Below are positions 62,117 to 64,000 of a stretch of DNA of 64,000 nucleotides, piece by piece (within the stretch, counting starts at the first letter, position 1; the number at the start of each line of letters is the position of its first letter). The DNA is taken from NCBI GenBank assembly GCA_902515405.1, contig CABXUS010000004.1:1-64000 (forward strand), read 5' to 3'. A model generated the notes under the pieces. That model searched no databases, was not told the DNA's origin, and saw only the letters and a program-made list of their open reading frames with translations. Position numbers and translations under genes: made by a program. The stretch comes from an uncultured Bacteroidota bacterium. GTDB taxonomy: Bacteria > Bacteroidota > Bacteroidia > Flavobacteriales > Flavobacteriaceae.

Positions 62117-63807
62117 TATTCTAATCTTATATCCGAAACTGACGAACCAGACGGTATCATTGGAAATACATTCTCTTCTTTTTCTATAATAACTTCTAAT
62201 AAATATGGACCATTATATTTAATCATTTTTCCAACAGCATCGTCCAGGTTTTCTCTTTTTTCTACCTTATTTGCTTCAATGAAATACCCTTTAGAAATAG
62301 CTACAAAATCAGGATTTACCATCTCTGTTGAAGCATATCTTTTGTCAAAAAACAGTTGCTGCCATTGTCTTACCATTCCTAAGAAATTGTTGTTTAAAAT
62401 AACAATTTTAACAGATGCTTTAGTTTGAAAAATAGTACCTAGTTCTTGAATTGTCATTTGAAACCCACCATCTCCAATTACTGCAATAACTTCCCTGTTT
62501 TGATCACCTATTTTTGCTCCTAAAGCAGCTGGTAATGCAAAGCCCATAGTCCCCAGTCCACCAGACGTAATATTTGATTTACTCAGGTTAAATTTTGTAT
62601 ATCTACAAGCAACCATTTGATGCTGACCAACATCAGTAACCAATATAGATTCGCCATTAGTATTAATGTTTATTGATTTAATAACTTCTGCCATTGATAA
62701 TCCTCCCTTAGTTTTATTGTATTCTTTATCAATAACTTTTTCAAATTCTATTTCATAAAAACTTTTGAATTTATCAAGCCATTTTTCATGTTTATTTGAG
62801 TTAATATAAGGTAATATTTCTTTTAGTGTAAATTTAACATTTCCTAATACTGCAACATCAGCAACTACATTTTTATTGACCTCTGCAGGATCAATTTCAA
62901 AGTGTATTATTTTAGCCTGCTTAGCATAAGTACTCAGATTTCCTGTAACTCTGTCATCAAACCTCATTCCTATTGCTATTAAAACATCACATTCATTAGT
63001 TAAAACATTTGGGCCATAATTTCCGTGCATACCAACCATTCCAACATTTAATGGGTGATTTGTCGGAACAGCTGAAAGACCAAGAATAGTCCAAGCTGCA
63101 GGAATACCAGATTTCTCAATAAATCGTGTAAATTCTTTTTCTGCCTCACCTAATATTACACCTTGTCCCCATACAATAAATGGTTTCTTTGCTTTATTTA
63201 TAATTTCCGCAGCATCTTTTAAAGACTTATTAGAAGTTTTTGGTACTGACAAATAACTTCTTATTTTTTTACATTTTTTGTAATTAAAGGAGTTTAACAT
63301 CTCAAATTGAGCATCTTTTGTAATATCAATAAGTACTGGCCCAGGTCTTCCTGATTTAGCTATATAAAAAGCTTTTGCAAAAATTTCAGGAATTTCAGCA
63401 GCCTTTGTTATTTGATAACTCCATTTTGTTACTGGGGTTGATATTCCAATTATATCAGTTTCTTGAAAAGCATCAGATCCTAATAATGATGAAGCAACTT
63501 GTCCAGTTATACACAACATAGGTGTTGAATCAATCTGTGCATCAGCAATTCCTGTTACTAAATTTGTAGCACCCGGTCCTGAGGTTGCTATAGCTATTCC
63601 TATTTTTCCAGACGTTCTTGCATATCCTTGGGCAGCATGTGTTGCGCCTTGTTCGTGTCTTGTCAAAATATGATGAATTTGTTTTTCAAACTTATACAGT
63701 TCATCATATACAGGCATAATTGCTCCACCTGGATAACCAAACAAAATATCAACATTTTCTTTAATTAAACATCTTATTAAAGCTTCTGCTCCTGAAATAT
63801 TTTTCAA
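62116..63807 (-). CDS. ilvB: Acetolactate synthase large (catalytic) subunit
   Basis: The TPP-dependent enzyme that condenses two pyruvates (or pyruvate and 2-oxobutyrate). DILFGYPGGAIMPVYDELYK and HHILTRHEQGATHAAQGYAR with the catalytic Glu near residue 48 open the protein; IGMRFDDRVTGNL is the FAD region, and GDGGFQMTIQELGTIFQ with ILNNNFLGMVRQWQQ is the TPP loop near residues 440-480. It is 563 aa. The start is TTG at 63807; no ATG is available in the ten bases after ilvD. Confidence 0.96.
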   Translation of the reverse strand: MKNISGAEALIRCLIKENVDILFGYPGGAIMPVYDELYKFEKQIHHILTRHEQGATHAAQGYARTSGKIGIAIATSGPGATNLVTGIADAQIDSTPMLCITGQVASSLLGSDAFQETDIIGISTPVTKWSYQITKAAEIPEIFAKAFYIAKSGRPGPVLIDITKDAQFEMLNSFNYKKCKKIRSYLSVPKTSNKSLKDAAEIINKAKKPFIVWGQGVILGEAEKEFTRFIEKSGIPAAWTILGLSAVPTNHPLNVGMVGMHGNYGPNVLTNECDVLIAIGMRFDDRVTGNLSTYAKQAKIIHFEIDPAEVNKNVVADVAVLGNVKFTLKEILPYINSNKHEKWLDKFKSFYEIEFEKVIDKEYNKTKGGLSMAEVIKSININTNGESILVTDVGQHQMVACRYTKFNLSKSNITSGGLGTMGFALPAALGAKIGDQNREVIAVIGDGGFQMTIQELGTIFQTKASVKIVILNNNFLGMVRQWQQLFFDKRYASTEMVNPDFVAISKGYFIEANKVEKRENLDDAVGKMIKYNGPYLLEVIIEKEENVFPMIPSGSSVSDIRLE

Positions 63808-63817
63808 AATAATAAAA

Positions 63818-64000
63818 TTAATCTGTTACACATCCGTTTGAGGCATTTGAAACTAATTTAGAATATTTATACAAAATACCTGATTTAAATTTTAATTCAG
63901 GCTTAATCCATGATTTTTTTCTTTTATTAATTTCTTTATCACTAATTAAAACATTTATTTCATTTTTTTCAGCATCAATAATAATTTCATCATCATTTTC
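63818..64000 (-). CDS. ilvD: Dihydroxyacid dehydratase (C-terminal end; runs off the window)
   Basis: The last 60 residues on the minus strand read ENDDEIIIDAEKNEINVLIS and then DKEINKRKKSWIKPELKFK, ending LYKYSKLVSNASNGCVTD. This is the conserved IlvD tail (DGDxIxID ... LSDEEIxxRK ... YAKLVSSASxGAVTD). The enzyme dehydrates dihydroxy acids, the step after IlvC. It lies ten bases upstream of ilvB, so the operon is ilvD-ilvB-ilvN-ilvC. The start and any leader lie beyond base 64000. Confidence 0.93.
   Translation of the reverse strand, partial: ENDDEIIIDAEKNEINVLISDKEINKRKKSWIKPELKFKSGILYKYSKLVSNASNGCVTD

Noticed and set aside
1..64000. tRNA, rRNA, CRISPR, transposon or phage genes
   Set aside because: I looked through all gaps and found none; the longest gaps hold the his attenuator and the SRP RNA.

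Overview
The window is a continuous piece of a very AT-rich, very compact bacterial chromosome that looks like a streamlined Bacteroidota, most likely a marine Flavobacteriales-type organism. The basis is gene content and signals, not a database search. There are no Shine-Dalgarno sequences at most starts. Several genes have a TAnnTTTG box (the Bacteroidota -7 element) just upstream of the start codon. Family-typical lipoproteins and enzymes are present: DUF4369/thioredoxin lipoproteins, a fused alpha-beta 2-oxoacid dehydrogenase E1, a YqaE protein of the DKGCGS type, and an HsdR_N protein beside holA. No phage, insertion sequence, CRISPR array, rRNA or tRNA was seen.

Layout. 1-696: end of a surface lipoprotein with two Fn3-like modules. 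739-7804: complete histidine operon hisGDCBHAF(IE), preceded by a his leader peptide and a classical attenuator. 7862-13973: cold-shock-domain protein, DUF2911 protein, amidohydrolase, alanine dehydrogenase, 2OG-Fe(II) oxygenase, transglutaminase/peptidoglycan-binding protein and a SUI1/YciH factor. 13980-18127 (minus): aroC, dicarboxylate/amino-acid symporter, ung, and four small membrane or stress-type genes, two of them very short. 18164-25017: respiratory D-lactate dehydrogenase, thioredoxin lipoprotein, lipid A-type acyltransferase, glmM, gamma-glutamyltransferase. 25059-37110: uvrA, LOG-family protein, an M1-peptidase-like protein without its zinc motif, 2-oxoacid dehydrogenase E1, holA, HsdR_N nuclease-fold protein, glycosyltransferase, OmpA-family lipoprotein. 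37151-46579: UvrD/PcrA helicase, recG, pheT, ABC-F ATPase, DUF4369-like lipoprotein. 46585-51586: transaldolase, SDR, SRP RNA, glutamine cyclotransferase, glyA, smpB, pcm. 51633-54617: Gfo/Idh/MocA oxidoreductase, YggS, DEDDh exonuclease and miaA operon. 54597-58540: purC, phoH, SAM hydroxide adenosyltransferase-like protein, dnaN. 58541-64000 (minus): gapN-type aldehyde dehydrogenase and the ilvD-ilvB-ilvN-ilvC operon (ilvD runs off the right edge).

How it works together. Two amino-acid biosynthesis operons (His, and Ile/Val) frame the window, with housekeeping DNA repair/replication (uvrA, ung, uvrD, recG, holA, dnaN), translation (pheT, smpB, miaA, SRP RNA) and cell-envelope genes between them. 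Genes abut or overlap nearly everywhere, including the 3' ends of convergent pairs. The best regulatory find is the his attenuator at 739-851: a 19-residue leader peptide with five histidines, a terminator hairpin, and a clean mutually exclusive antiterminator helix. Other points for a second look are near-leaderless promoters, a divergent gene pair sharing the four bases CATG as both start codons, a 38-residue membrane ORF in a small envelope gene cluster, and several proteins with altered active-site motifs.
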